Below are positions 9,359 through 19,996 of a stretch of 64,000 nt of DNA, piece after piece. The DNA is from Shewanella litoralis (GTDB lineage: Bacteria > Pseudomonadota > Gammaproteobacteria > Enterobacterales > Shewanellaceae), in NCBI RefSeq assembly GCF_009828585.1, contig NZ_WSRZ01000020.1, positions 37,191-101,190 on the forward strand, in the 5' to 3' direction. Within the stretch, counting starts at the first letter, position 1; every line of letters begins with the position of its first letter. The notes below the pieces were generated by a model. That model was not told where the DNA came from, searched no databases, and was given only the letters and a program-made list of their open reading frames with translations. Made by a program: the position numbers and the translations under genes.

Positions 9359-10327
9359 TTACGGTGTATCAGGTAACGGCACTATCAGATAATGCTCGGT
9401 TTTAAGCCCTAAAAACTCTGGTAATGTTGCACCAACAGAAATAGAAGACCATGTGCCAGTTAAAATCCCAATAAACATTGCGATTGAAAAACCTTCAAGC
9501 GGCGCACCGCCCATAATCCACAATGCCACCACTGTTAGCAAAGTCGTACCTGATGTCACCATAGTGCGAGAAAAAGTAGACTTAACCGCCAAATTATTAA
9601 TATCCGTCGTATTCCATTGCGGTTTTGCCACTAATTGTTCACGCACTCTATCGGCAATAATGATGGAGTCATTCAGCGAATAGCCTAAAATGGCCAAAAT
9701 AGCGGCAAGCACCGTTAAATTGAATTCCATTTGGCTTAAGGCAAAAAAGGCTAATACAAATACCACATCGTGCACTAGCGCAAACAAAGCTCCTGATGCA
9801 AGACGCCATTCAAACCGGTAACTTAAATACCCCATGATACATAACATCGCGACCAATAAGGCTAAGCCACCTTGCTCAACTAGCTCTTGGCCCACTTGTG
9901 GTCCCACTATGCTACTGTTCAGTACTGTCAGATTAGACGTTAAAGGAGCTAAAACTTGCTGTAATTCAGGGCGTTGATTTTCATCGGGAATATTGGCATA
10001 GCGCAGCACCCAACGTCCTGGATCGCTGGCAGATATGACACTCACATCTTGTTGATAAGCAGCGGTCATTAACGGTTGAATTTCGCTAGCGGTAATGTGT
10101 TGATCAATTTGAATCTCAGTCACCACACCGCCGGTAAAATCTAAGCCCCAATTAAACCCTTTTACACCGATAACCGTTAACGACAACAACATTAATACGA
10201 CAGAAATTAAGCTTGATGCATAACGCCATTTGGTTAAGTACCGTAAGGCGTTTGATGAGTTGGTCATCTGTACAGAATTCATTTGTTTTAAGTTCACTTT
10301 TTTTGAGTTTAATTCATTTGAGTTCAT
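9359..10327 (-). CDS. secF: Protein-export membrane protein SecF (second-copy type)
   Basis: SecF and SecD form the proton-driven export motor that helps pull proteins out on the periplasmic side. The 322 residues contain the first membrane helix, the WGLDFTGGVVTEI motif at the start of the periplasmic domain, and five further helices including ILGYSLNDSIIIADRVREQL, the conserved ion-path region. The first 24 residues are unusual: Asn/Ser-rich with the repeated motif MNS, encoded by repeats of ATGAAYTC. The start has AAGGTG eight bases upstream. secD ends three bases before it. No yajC is present, so this is probably the second SecDF of the genome. Confidence 0.93.
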   Translation of the reverse strand: MNSNELNSKKVNLKQMNSVQMTNSSNALRYLTKWRYASSLISVVLMLLSLTVIGVKGFNWGLDFTGGVVTEIQIDQHITASEIQPLMTAAYQQDVSVISASDPGRWVLRYANIPDENQRPELQQVLAPLTSNLTVLNSSIVGPQVGQELVEQGGLALLVAMLCIMGYLSYRFEWRLASGALFALVHDVVFVLAFFALSQMEFNLTVLAAILAILGYSLNDSIIIADRVREQLVAKPQWNTTDINNLAVKSTFSRTMVTSGTTLLTVVALWIMGGAPLEGFSIAMFIGILTGTWSSISVGATLPEFLGLKTEHYLIVPLPDTP

Positions 10328-10330
10328 TGT

Positions 10331-12154
10331 TTACACCTTAATCGCGCGACGAGTGTCACGGCCATACACTAAATTAATGATTGCACGAGACGCAAAAATG
10401 CCAGTAAACATGCTAGTTAACAAACCCAAACCCAGCGTTAATGCAAACCCTTGGATAGGCCCATTGCCAATTGAAAACAACACAACCGCGGTTATCATTG
10501 TGGTAAAATTCGCATCGATAATTGTTGAAAAAGCGCTGTCAAAACCGACATCAATGGCACTAGCAAAACTGCGCCCGTCAGCTAATTTATCCTTAATGCG
10601 TTCAAAAATAAGCACGTTAGTATCAACCGCCATACCGACAGTAAGCACTAACCCAGCGATGCCAGGTAACGTCAGTACAGCGCCAGGAATCAGTGCCAAT
10701 AAGCCAAACAACATCACCATGTTGGCAATCAATGCTACGTTAGCCACCCAACCTAAACGGCGATACCAACATGCCATAAATAACAGCGTTACCGCCATGC
10801 CCAATGCCAGCGCGGCAAATCCGTTCACAATATTCTCTGCCCCTAAGCTTGGGCCAATGGTGCGCTCTTCCACTATTGTTACTGGCGCCGTCATTGAACC
10901 CGCTCGAAGTAATAGCGCTAATTGCTGTGCCTCTTGATGTGTTCCTGCGCCAGTGATTTCAAATTTGCTACCTAGCTGGCTTTGAATAGTCGCAACACTA
11001 ATAATTTTAGTGGTCTGTTGAGCTTGGCCTTTATCATTACGGCTATATTCGCTATACGCTGTCGCCATCGGTTTACCGATATTGTCACGGGAAAAGTCCG
11101 ACATAAGCTTGCCACCGGCAGAATCTAAGCTGATATTCACTTTTGACATGCCAAAGTCACCTACCGCAGCTCGAGCATCAACAATATGATCGCCGCCTAA
11201 TACGGGCTTGCGAGCAACATAAACCGGTTGATCGCTTTCATCTTTAAGCACGATGGCATTTACCGACCCGGTTTCTGCTACCGGGTAGAATGCTAAGCTT
11301 GCAGTTGCGCCAATGACATTTTTAGCCGTTGCAGGGTCTTGCACTCCAGGTAACTCGATGCGAATACGATTTTCGCCCTGGCGTTGCACCAAAGCTTCGG
11401 TAATACCGAGTTCTTCAATCCGGCTTCGCATAATTTGTAAGTTTTGTTGCACGGTAAGATTCGTGAGCTTTACTTGCTCACTGTCGCTTAACGACACTAA
11501 AAGCGTGTCTTGGTGCCCTGAGACTTGCCATAAGGGATACTGCTCGGCAATAAATTGCCTTATCAGTCCTCGATCATCTGTTTGCGTTGTCTCAATTGAC
11601 ACTTCAGCGCCGCCAGCTTGGCGTACCAGTACACCACTAATGTGCTCTTGACGCACAAATTGCTTTACCGAATCACTTACCATAGTCGATTGATTTTTAA
11701 ATACTAAATCCAGATCGACATCAAGTAAAAATTGTACACCGCCACGTAAATCCAAACCTAATTTGATAGGTTCAAAGCCCATGTTTAATAACCAATTAGG
11801 CGCCGCTGGCGCTAATGCCAACGTGACTTGTGCGCGGTCGGCAAATGATTCTGACAAGATATTTTTAGCCAGGGTTTGCTGATCAGCTTGTTGTAACACC
11901 ACCAACACATTTTGCTGCTGTTGATCTATTCGTTTACTGCTAATCCCGGCATGACTTAATACTTTATACACCTGTTCAGACGAAATAGTATTCGTGGGTT
12001 TGGTCGATAACTGCACTGCTGCATCTTCGCCATACCAAGATGGCAAAGCACTTAAAAAAAGTATGATTAACGTCACAATGAGCACCCAGTATTTCCACTG
12101 AGCATATTTATTAAGTTGCTTATTGAACGGTTTATTGTTGTCTATTGATGTCAT
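10331..12154 (-). CDS. secD: Protein translocase subunit SecD (second-copy type)
   Basis: This is the large partner of SecF. The protein has an N-terminal membrane helix (about residues 18-36), then GEDAAVQLS, the P1 entry motif LGLDLRGGVQFLLDVD, the motif RIRIELPGVQDP, and C-terminal helices with GLVLTVGMAVDTNVLIFERIKD, which carries the conserved Asp of the proton path. The chosen ATG gives 607 residues (E. coli 615); a longer frame from a TTG at 12217 has no family support. Co-transcribed with secF. The YajC companion of the canonical operon is absent, suggesting a paralogue with a specialised substrate range (inference). Confidence 0.92.
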   Translation of the reverse strand: MTSIDNNKPFNKQLNKYAQWKYWVLIVTLIILFLSALPSWYGEDAAVQLSTKPTNTISSEQVYKVLSHAGISSKRIDQQQQNVLVVLQQADQQTLAKNILSESFADRAQVTLALAPAAPNWLLNMGFEPIKLGLDLRGGVQFLLDVDLDLVFKNQSTMVSDSVKQFVRQEHISGVLVRQAGGAEVSIETTQTDDRGLIRQFIAEQYPLWQVSGHQDTLLVSLSDSEQVKLTNLTVQQNLQIMRSRIEELGITEALVQRQGENRIRIELPGVQDPATAKNVIGATASLAFYPVAETGSVNAIVLKDESDQPVYVARKPVLGGDHIVDARAAVGDFGMSKVNISLDSAGGKLMSDFSRDNIGKPMATAYSEYSRNDKGQAQQTTKIISVATIQSQLGSKFEITGAGTHQEAQQLALLLRAGSMTAPVTIVEERTIGPSLGAENIVNGFAALALGMAVTLLFMACWYRRLGWVANVALIANMVMLFGLLALIPGAVLTLPGIAGLVLTVGMAVDTNVLIFERIKDKLADGRSFASAIDVGFDSAFSTIIDANFTTMITAVVLFSIGNGPIQGFALTLGLGLLTSMFTGIFASRAIINLVYGRDTRRAIKV

Positions 12155-12292
12155 AACACTTGCTCTCACTACACCGCGGCCAATGGCCACGATAAAAATG
12201 CATAGCGAACGATACAATGCCTAAAGCAGTGACCTGTTCACAATGAAATCCATTAGCTTAGCTAATAGAATCGGTAGTCAAAGAAATGTTAG

Positions 12293-12889
12293 CTAACAGG
12301 TTTGAGCGTTTACGAAGAGTAAGTTTGATTCTTTCCAGGCGGAAATACGAGAAGGGCCAGATGCTGATGATAATACCCAGTCTAATTGCGGACTAAAGTT
12401 AACTTGATAGCCAATTTCCAAGCTCGGGATCGGCGGGGACACAAACTCATAAGCGAGTAAATAATTGGGATTTACTTCATCAGGTTGATGTTGAGCAAGG
12501 TTAATGTAGCGCGCAGAATATGTTGGCACATAATGGATGTCGTTTGGACTAGGTTGCGGATTGATATCAGTATTGGCACTGTCAAAACCAACATAGCCTA
12601 ATAATGTTGTTTTCACATCGATTAAACGAGGATTAATGACAACGCTTGCACTGATCTCAGCGCTAAAACTGTCAATAACGTTTACTTGATTTGTAGACGC
12701 CGCGGACAAACCACAGTTAGCCAAATGCTGAGATGGTGTGACCACACAATCGCTCAATGAAACGCTATTTAATTGTGGCGCACTAATTTGAGCCGTCGAC
12801 ATTATTAAGACACGGCTATTGATAAGGAAGAGTGAACCCAACCCCACAATAAGCAACATCAGTAATATTCGAGCCCAGGGAAACGTCAT
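12293..12889 (-). CDS. Uncharacterised membrane-anchored protein
   Basis: I do not recognise this 198-residue protein. It has one N-terminal hydrophobic segment (about residues 7-29, RILLMLLIVGLGSLFLI) that could be an anchor or uncleaved signal, followed by a domain likely to face the periplasm. Three cysteines are visible, two in the DCVVTPSQHLANCG segment, where they could form a disulfide, and one at the extreme C terminus. It lies 138 bases upstream of secD on the same strand, so it may be co-expressed with the secD/secF pair. No catalytic motif is seen. It is probably restricted to Shewanella-like genomes (inference). Confidence 0.8.
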   Translation of the reverse strand: MTFPWARILLMLLIVGLGSLFLINSRVLIMSTAQISAPQLNSVSLSDCVVTPSQHLANCGLSAASTNQVNVIDSFSAEISASVVINPRLIDVKTTLLGYVGFDSANTDINPQPSPNDIHYVPTYSARYINLAQHQPDEVNPNYLLAYEFVSPPIPSLEIGYQVNFSPQLDWVLSSASGPSRISAWKESNLLFVNAQTC

Positions 12890-13043
12890 TTATACCTTAA
12901 CGCATGAGTGTCTATGTACATTTTAGTCAACCGACGGTTGTTTTAAGCCGATAGCACAATCAAAATGTAACCATAATGTAAAGTGTGTTGATAGTAGCGA
13001 TACACTCAATATTGCGCAAATGAATTCTTATACATGTAGTAAT

Positions 13044-13078
13044 AAAAAAACACTTACTGTGAGCAGTAAGTGTTTTTA
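13044..13078 (-). terminator. Terminator downstream of greA
   Basis: AACACTTACTG and CAGTAAGTGTT pair around a four-base loop, and on the minus strand the hairpin is followed by seven T. It lies about 58 bases beyond the greA stop. Confidence 0.85.
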
Positions 13079-13135
13079 GTCAATCGCATAATTTAAAAAA
13101 CGTAAAATGCAGCTTTAACGGCTGATTACGTGCCA

Positions 13136-13612
13136 TTAAATATATTGTACAGACATGATTTCGTAGTCAGTTAAGCCACCCGGCGTAGTGATTGACACTT
13201 CATCGCCTTCACTTTTACCAATTAATCCACGCGCAATCGGTGAATTAACTGAAATGAGGTTTTGCTTAATGTCTGCTTCATCATCGCCCACAATACGGTA
13301 GGTCATTTCAGCGTCTGTATCGATGTTTAAAATCGTAACGGTTGTGCCGAAAATAACTCGCCCCGTGTTTTGCATACTCTGTACATCAATAATTTGGGCA
13401 TTAGAAAGCTTGCCTTCAATATCACGAATACGCGCTTCACAAATACCTTGTTCTTCACGTGCTGCATGATACTCAGCGTTTTCTTTTAAATCGCCTAATT
13501 CACGAGCCGATGCGATGGCTTCTGTAATCTTTGGACGGCGATCAAATTTTAAAATTTCCAGTTCTTTACGCAATTGATCTGCGCCAACGACTGTCATTGG
13601 AACCTTACTCAT
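13136..13612 (-). CDS. greA: Transcription elongation factor GreA
   Basis: GreA rescues backtracked RNA polymerase by stimulating transcript cleavage through the secondary channel. The 158 residues equal the E. coli length. The N-terminal coiled coil contains [16 protein letters not shown] and [20 protein letters not shown] with the acidic tip residues Asp and Glu, and the C-terminal FKBP-like domain ends with [15 protein letters not shown]. The ribosome binding site AAGGAGAC precedes ATG. A folded, terminator-like leader lies immediately upstream. Confidence 0.98.
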   Translation of the reverse strand: MSKVPMTVVGADQLRKELEILKFDRRPKITEAIASARELGDLKENAEYHAAREEQGICEARIRDIEGKLSNAQIIDVQSMQNTGRVIFGTTVTILNIDTDAEMTYRIVGDDEADIKQNLISVNSPIARGLIGKSEGDEVSITTPGGLTDYEIMSVQYI

Positions 13613-13630
13613 AATGTCTTTGTCTCCTTT

Positions 13631-13721
13631 AAAAACAAAAGCATCCCGTGTTAGCTAATGCCAACACAGTGAAAATTCAATTGGAAATACGCAATCGAGT
13701 TTGGTTGCGTCTTTGGGATGC
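13631..13721 (-). promoter_or_regulatory. Structured greA leader with terminator-like end
   Basis: On the minus strand GCATCCC (13715-13721) can pair with GGGATGC (13641-13647), closing two inner hairpins: ACGCAA/TTGCGT (13705-13710 with 13689-13694) and GTGTTGGC/GCTAACAC (13660-13667 with 13648-13655, loop ATTA). TTTTGTTTTT (13631-13640) follows directly and abuts the greA ribosome binding site. This has the form of an attenuator. E. coli greA is known to have a terminated leader that yields the short GraL RNAs; equivalence here is inferred, not shown. Confidence 0.6.
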
Positions 13722-13794
13722 ATCTCTTCGATGATTGCAGACAGCTTACCTAAGCTTTTAACGACTTGCTAGTGGTCCATCATCAAAATGTCAT

Positions 13795-13823
13795 AAAAAA
13801 GGTCGCCATATGGCGACCTTTTA
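13795..13823 (-). terminator. Terminator downstream of carB
   Basis: AAAGGTCGCCATATGGCGACCTT is a perfect inverted repeat; on the minus strand it is followed by six T. It lies 15 bases beyond the carB stop. Confidence 0.88.
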
Positions 13824-13837
13824 GTACGCTTTATGGT

Positions 13838-16800
13838 TTAGCCAACAATACGCTTATGTAGCTCTTGTACCGAACTCACTTTTACGCGGTCATCGGCAGC
13901 GTGCGCAAGGCAAGTTGCAAATGCAGCGTTAAGTGTGGTGGTGTAATTCACTTTATAACGTAATGCACCGCGGCGAATTTGACGCGAGTCTTCAATTGCT
14001 TGACGACCTTCGGTGGTATTAACGATGTAAGTGTATTCACCATTTTTGATACGGTCTAAAATGTGCGGACGGCCTTCATGTACCTTGTTAACTAAACGTG
14101 GATTAATACCCGCTTCGCCCAAGATAATGGCAGTACCGTGAGTCGCATCAATTTCGTAGCCTAATTCAATCAGCTTAGACGCTAAATCGGCGACACGTTT
14201 TTTATCGCTGTTACGTACAGACAATAACGCGCGACCTGATTTTGGCACTTCAGATGTAGCACCAAGCTGAGCTTTTGCATACGCTTCTGCAAACGTATCG
14301 CCCACGCCCATGACTTCGCCTGTTGAGCGCATTTCAGGGCCTAACAATGGATCAACACCTGGGAATTTATTAAATGGCAATACCACTTCTTTAACCGAGA
14401 AATACGGTGGAATCACTTCTTTAGTAAAGTTTTGTGCTTTTAAGCTTTGACCGGCCATAACACGTGCAGCGATTTTAGCTAACGGTACACCAGTGGCTTT
14501 TGACACAAACGGCACAGTACGTGCGGCGCGAGGGTTAACTTCAATCATATAGATTTCGTTATCTTTTACCGCAAACTGCACGTTCATTAAACCAACTACG
14601 CCGAGTTCAAAAGCAAGTTTTGTCACTTGATCACGCATTCTGGCCTGAATATCGGCACTTAATGTGTAAGGCGGTAAAGAACAACCAGAGTCACCTGAGT
14701 GCACACCGGCTTGTTCAATGTGTTCCATGATAGCGCCAACCACCACAGTTTCACCATCACATACCGCATCAATATCCACTTCAATTGCGTCATCTAAGAA
14801 GTGATCAAGTAACACTGGTGATGCGTTAGACACTTTAACGGCTTCGTTGAAATAACGTAGCAAGTCTTGTTGGTCATATACGATTTCCATCGCACGGCCG
14901 CCCAACACATAAGATGGACGAACCACTAACGGATAACCAATTTTTTCAGCTTCAATCACTGCACTTTCAACCGTGGTTACGGTCGCATTTTGTGGCTGTT
15001 TCATGTTTAAACGCTGGATCGCTTGTTGAAAACGTTCGCGGTCTTCTGCACGGTCGATTGCATCTGGGCTAGTACCAATAATCGGTACACCAGCAGCTTC
15101 AAGGGCACGAGCAAGTTTTAGTGGCGTTTGGCCGCCGTATTGCACAATGACACCTTTTGGCTTTTCGATACGCACAATTTCAAGTACGTCTTCTAGGGTT
15201 ACTGGCTCAAAATACAAACGGTCAGACGTGTCGTAATCGGTTGATACGGTTTCAGGGTTACAGTTAACCATAATGGTTTCGTAACCGTCTTCACGTAATG
15301 CAAGGGCTGCATGAACACAGCAATAATCAAACTCGATACCCTGGCCAATACGGTTTGGGCCACCACCTAACACCATGATTTTGTCACGGTTTGATGGATT
15401 AGCTTCACATTCTTCTTCGTACGTTGAGTACATGTAAGCAGTGTCTGTTGAGAACTCAGCAGCACAAGTATCTACACGCTTATATACAGGGAAGATTTCA
15501 TGACGGTGGCGTAATTTACGAACTTCAGCATCGCTAACACCTAATACATCAGCAAGTCGTGCATCAGCAAAACCTTTACGCTTTAACTTACGTAAAATGT
15601 CTTCGTTTAAACCCGACATGCCTAATTCCGCCACTTTGGCTTCATCTGCAATAAGGTCTTCAATTTGAATTAAGAACCAGTGATCAATATTGGTCAACTT
15701 GAAGATTTCATCGCGCGATAAACCCGCACGGAATGCATCAGCAATGTACCAAATACGGTCGCAGCCAGGCTCTTTAAGCTCAAGACGAATGCGCTGTAAA
15801 CCTTCTGCAGACTTATAATCAACGATGGAGTCAAAGCCATTACGTCCAACTTCAAGACCACGAAGCGCTTTTTGTAACGATTCTTGGAAAGTACGGCCAA
15901 TGGCCATGACTTCGCCAACCGATTTCATTTGCGTGGTTAAACGGTCATTAGCACCGGCAAATTTCTCAAAGTTAAAACGCGGCACTTTGGTTACAACATA
16001 GTCAATGGCTGGCTCAAACGATGCAGGTGTTTTACCGCCAGTAATGTCGTTGCTTAACTCATCTAAAGTAAAACCAACCGCTAACTTGGCAGCAATTTTT
16101 GCAATAGGGAAACCTGTGGCTTTAGAGGCTAATGCAGATGAGCGCGATACACGCGGGTTCATCTCAATAATCACCATTCGGCCGGTATTAGGGCAAATAC
16201 CAAACTGCACGTTTGAACCGCCCGTTTCAACACCAATTTCACGCAGTACTGCTAAAGAAGCATTACGCATAATTTGGTATTCTTTATCGGTTAAGGTTTG
16301 TGCAGGAGCGACGGTAATCGAGTCACCAGTGTGCACACCCATTGGGTCAAAGTTTTCGATAGCACATACGATAATACAGTTATCGTTGCGGTCACGAACC
16401 ACTTCCATTTCGTATTCTTTCCAACCGATTAGCGATTCATCTATCAATAATTCGTTGGTTGGCGACAAGTCTAGGCCTTGAGAACAAATCTCTTCAAACT
16501 CTTCCTTGTTGTAAGCAATACCACCGCCACTGCCACCCATAGTGAAAGAAGGACGAATAATACACGGGAAACCCACCATGTCTAATACGCCGTAAGCTTC
16601 TTCCATTGTGTGTGCAATACCTGCTCGTGGGCAGTCCAAACCAATGGCTTTCATTGCTTTGTCAAAACGGCTACGGTCTTCAGCTTTATCAATTGCATCT
16701 GCCGTAGCGCCAATCATTTCAACGTTAAATTCTGCGAGTACGCCCATTTCTTCAAGCTTGAGCGCGCAGTTTAATGCAGTTTGTCCACCCATCGTTGGTA

Positions 16801-17059
16801 GAATCGCATCTGGACGTTCTTTAGCAATAATGTTGCGTACCACTTCCCAATGAATCGGCTCAATGTAAGTTGCATCGGCCATTTCAGGGTCAGTCATGAT
16901 GGTGGCTGGATTAGAGTTCACCAGAATAACGCGATAGCCTTCTTCACGAAGGGCTTTACAGGCTTGCGCACCTGAATAATCAAACTCACATGCCTGACCA
17001 ATGACAATTGGGCCGGCACCGAGAATTAGAATACTTTTAATATCTGTACGTTTTGGCAT
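13838..17059 (-). CDS. carB: Carbamoyl-phosphate synthase large subunit
   Basis: CarB uses ammonia from CarA, bicarbonate and two ATP to make carbamoyl phosphate for pyrimidines and arginine. The 1073 residues equal the E. coli length. Two homologous ATP-grasp halves are visible: the N-terminal half with [20 protein letters not shown] and [14 protein letters not shown], the C-terminal half with [20 protein letters not shown] and [16 protein letters not shown]-terminal methylglyoxal-synthase-like regulatory domain follows. ATG 17059 (MPKRTDIKS) is chosen over a 30-codon extension because it matches the family and has GGAG upstream. It lies 22 bases after carA. Confidence 0.98.
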   Translation of the reverse strand: MPKRTDIKSILILGAGPIVIGQACEFDYSGAQACKALREEGYRVILVNSNPATIMTDPEMADATYIEPIHWEVVRNIIAKERPDAILPTMGGQTALNCALKLEEMGVLAEFNVEMIGATADAIDKAEDRSRFDKAMKAIGLDCPRAGIAHTMEEAYGVLDMVGFPCIIRPSFTMGGSGGGIAYNKEEFEEICSQGLDLSPTNELLIDESLIGWKEYEMEVVRDRNDNCIIVCAIENFDPMGVHTGDSITVAPAQTLTDKEYQIMRNASLAVLREIGVETGGSNVQFGICPNTGRMVIIEMNPRVSRSSALASKATGFPIAKIAAKLAVGFTLDELSNDITGGKTPASFEPAIDYVVTKVPRFNFEKFAGANDRLTTQMKSVGEVMAIGRTFQESLQKALRGLEVGRNGFDSIVDYKSAEGLQRIRLELKEPGCDRIWYIADAFRAGLSRDEIFKLTNIDHWFLIQIEDLIADEAKVAELGMSGLNEDILRKLKRKGFADARLADVLGVSDAEVRKLRHRHEIFPVYKRVDTCAAEFSTDTAYMYSTYEEECEANPSNRDKIMVLGGGPNRIGQGIEFDYCCVHAALALREDGYETIMVNCNPETVSTDYDTSDRLYFEPVTLEDVLEIVRIEKPKGVIVQYGGQTPLKLARALEAAGVPIIGTSPDAIDRAEDRERFQQAIQRLNMKQPQNATVTTVESAVIEAEKIGYPLVVRPSYVLGGRAMEIVYDQQDLLRYFNEAVKVSNASPVLLDHFLDDAIEVDIDAVCDGETVVVGAIMEHIEQAGVHSGDSGCSLPPYTLSADIQARMRDQVTKLAFELGVVGLMNVQFAVKDNEIYMIEVNPRAARTVPFVSKATGVPLAKIAARVMAGQSLKAQNFTKEVIPPYFSVKEVVLPFNKFPGVDPLLGPEMRSTGEVMGVGDTFAEAYAKAQLGATSEVPKSGRALLSVRNSDKKRVADLASKLIELGYEIDATHGTAIILGEAGINPRLVNKVHEGRPHILDRIKNGEYTYIVNTTEGRQAIEDSRQIRRGALRYKVNYTTTLNAAFATCLAHAADDRVKVSSVQELHKRIVG

Positions 17060-17081
17060 TGCGTCGTCTACTCCCAGATAA

Positions 17082-18227
17082 TTACTTAGCGTGCTGACGG
17101 TATTGTTCAATAAGCTCGATAAAATGATCGAACAACGGTGCGGCATCATTTGGACCAGGGCTTGCTTCAGGGTGTCCCTGGAAGCTAAACGCAGGTTTAT
17201 CGGTTAAGTGAATACCTTGAAGCGAACCATCAAATAATGACTTATGAGTCACCTTAATATTGGCAGGTAAAGTGGTTTCATCTGCAGCAAAACCGTGGTT
17301 TTGGCTGGTGATCATCACATTGCCTTTTTCAATATTACTCACAGGGTGGTTTGCACCATGGTGACCAAATTTCATTTTTAAGGTTTTCGCGCCAGACGCT
17401 AATGCCAGCAATTGGTGACCTAAACAAATACCAAAAACAGGAACTTCTGTTTTTAAGATTTGTTGAATGGCTTCAATTGCGTAGTCACATGGCTCTGGGT
17501 CGCCAGGACCATTTGACAAGAAGACCCCGTCTGGGTTCATCGCCAGTACTTCTGCAGCAGAGGTTTTTGCAGGCACAACCGTGACATCACAACCACGGTC
17601 AACAAGCATGCGTAAAATATTTCGTTTTACACCATAATCGTAAGCCACAACTTTGTATTTAAGCTCAGACTCTGGCGTATCAGACGGTAAACCACCGACT
17701 AATTTCCAGCTACCACTACGCCATTGATAGGCTTTATCGGTAGTCACTTCTTTTGCTAAATCCATGCCTTTTAAACCAGGGAACGCTTTTGCTTCCGCCA
17801 GGGCTTTTGCTTCGTCTAGGTCTCCCACCATAATACAACCGGCTTGAGCCCCTTTTTCACGCAAAATTCGAGTTAGTTTGCGAGTATCTATATCCGCAAT
17901 CCCGACAACATTATTCGCTTTTAAATAATCGCTTAATGATTGTTGATTCCGGAAATTACTCGCCATAAGCGGTAAGTCACGAATGATTAAGCCACATGCA
18001 TGAACCGAATCCGATTCTGTGTCTTCATCATTGGTCCCTGTGTTACCGATGTGAGGATAGGTTAATGTTACTATTTGGCGTGAATATGAAGGATCCGTAA
18101 GAATCTCTTGGTATCCTGTCATTGAAGTATTAAATACTACTTCACCAACAGAGATGCCTGTAGCACCAATTGCGGTGCCAGAGAATACGGTTCCATCTTC
18201 GAGTACGAGTAAGGCAGACTGTGTCAA
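17082..18227 (-). CDS. carA: Carbamoyl-phosphate synthase small subunit, UUG start
   Basis: CarA is the glutamine amidotransferase subunit that feeds ammonia to CarB. The 381 residues comprise an N-terminal domain ([20 protein letters not shown]) and a class I amidotransferase domain with the catalytic Cys in [14 protein letters not shown] and the His/Glu pair in [11 protein letters not shown]. The start codon is TTG with the strong site CTGGAGGTC five bases upstream; E. coli carA is also known to start at UUG, so the weak start looks conserved. carA and carB form one operon. Confidence 0.98.
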   Translation of the reverse strand: MTQSALLVLEDGTVFSGTAIGATGISVGEVVFNTSMTGYQEILTDPSYSRQIVTLTYPHIGNTGTNDEDTESDSVHACGLIIRDLPLMASNFRNQQSLSDYLKANNVVGIADIDTRKLTRILREKGAQAGCIMVGDLDEAKALAEAKAFPGLKGMDLAKEVTTDKAYQWRSGSWKLVGGLPSDTPESELKYKVVAYDYGVKRNILRMLVDRGCDVTVVPAKTSAAEVLAMNPDGVFLSNGPGDPEPCDYAIEAIQQILKTEVPVFGICLGHQLLALASGAKTLKMKFGHHGANHPVSNIEKGNVMITSQNHGFAADETTLPANIKVTHKSLFDGSLQGIHLTDKPAFSFQGHPEASPGPNDAAPLFDHFIELIEQYRQHAK

Positions 18228-18379
18228 CGCGACCTCCAGAAAAGAGCCAAGCCACTGAAATTATGTGTTTTTATTTTGCACTAAGATACCAATTTCCGTG
18301 TCATTACGAAATTTTGACAAATTCTGACGATTATATAAGAAATTGGTAATAGCGTCTATATTATGCTGGATTGTTTTCA

Positions 18380-18406
18380 AAAAAAAACACCACGAATGGT
18401 GTTTTT
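18380..18406 (-). terminator. Terminator between dapB and carA
   Basis: AACACCA and TGGTGTT pair around a five-base loop; on the minus strand eight or more T follow. It lies five bases beyond the dapB stop. The next 150 bases to the carA start are AT-rich and contain TATAAT on the minus strand (complement of 18330-18338), a plausible carAB promoter. Confidence 0.85.
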
Positions 18407-18411
18407 CATTG

Positions 18412-19292
<881 letters not shown>

Positions 19293-19297
19293 ATGTG

Positions 19298-19915
19298 TTA
19301 GATAATGTCTAACAACTCAACTTCGAATACCAAAGCTGAGTATGGCGGGATTGAAGCACCCGCGCCACGCTCACCGTAAGCTAAGTGGTGTGGTACATAT
19401 AATTTAAGCTTAGTCCCTACTGGCATTAACTGAAGTGCTTCAGTCCAACCAGCGATAACACCAGATACTGGGAATTCTGCAGGCTGACCACGAGTCACTG
19501 AACTGTCGAACACGTCACCATTAAGGAAAGTACCGTGGTAATGAGTACGTACAGTAGAATCATATGTTGGCTTTTCGCCATCACCTTGTACTAATACTTC
19601 ATATTGAAGACCAGACTCAGTAACTGTTACGCCGTCACGCTTAGCGTTTTCAGCTAAAAATGCATCACCTTCTGCGGTAGCGGCTGCAGCTGCAGACTCT
19701 TGCGCTTCTTGTAAACGACGGCTAATTTCAGTAAAAGCAACTTGTAACTCTTCCATTGTTACTTGGCTTTCTTTACCGGCAAATGCATCAGCAAGACCAG
19801 CTTGAACAGCAGGGATATCAATACCTTCAAAAGAGTTTGCAGCTAGTTGCTCGCCCATTTGACGACCTACACCGTAGCTTGCATGCTGTTCCATAGTGCT
19901 GAACAAATCTGACAT
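19298..19915 (-). CDS. fklB: FKBP-type peptidyl-prolyl cis-trans isomerase (FklB-like)
   Basis: The protein catalyses proline isomerisation during folding. The 205 residues match E. coli FklB (206). There is an N-terminal helical dimerisation domain (ASYGVGRQMGEQLAANSFEG, then a helix rich in Glu and Ala around residues 60-90) and a C-terminal FKBP domain with VRTHYHGTFLNGDVFDSS, PVSGVIAGWTEALQLMPVG and AYGERGAGASIPPYSAL. No signal peptide is visible, so it is probably cytoplasmic. It is a single-gene unit with its own terminator. Confidence 0.93.
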   Translation of the reverse strand: MSDLFSTMEQHASYGVGRQMGEQLAANSFEGIDIPAVQAGLADAFAGKESQVTMEELQVAFTEISRRLQEAQESAAAAATAEGDAFLAENAKRDGVTVTESGLQYEVLVQGDGEKPTYDSTVRTHYHGTFLNGDVFDSSVTRGQPAEFPVSGVIAGWTEALQLMPVGTKLKLYVPHHLAYGERGAGASIPPYSALVFEVELLDII

Positions 19916-19996
19916 AATAAAGTTTCTCTCAATAATTCATTAAAAATTCGCACAAGAGTTTATCACAATAATTAACGCTCATGTTGGCAAAAAACG

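Noticed and set aside
10230-10937. 235-residue open frame on the plus strand, antisense to secF and secD
   Set aside because: It is the mirror of the membrane-protein codons of secD/secF; composition is that of a shadow frame and it has no ribosome binding site.
16005-16481. 158-residue open frame antisense to carB
   Set aside because: Opposite strand of a universally conserved coding sequence; no independent support.
18228-18300. Possible ArgR box upstream of carA (TGTGTTTTTATTTTGCA on the minus strand)
   Set aside because: Only loosely similar to the ArgR consensus and AT-rich by chance; not strong enough to annotate, although arginine control of carAB would be expected.
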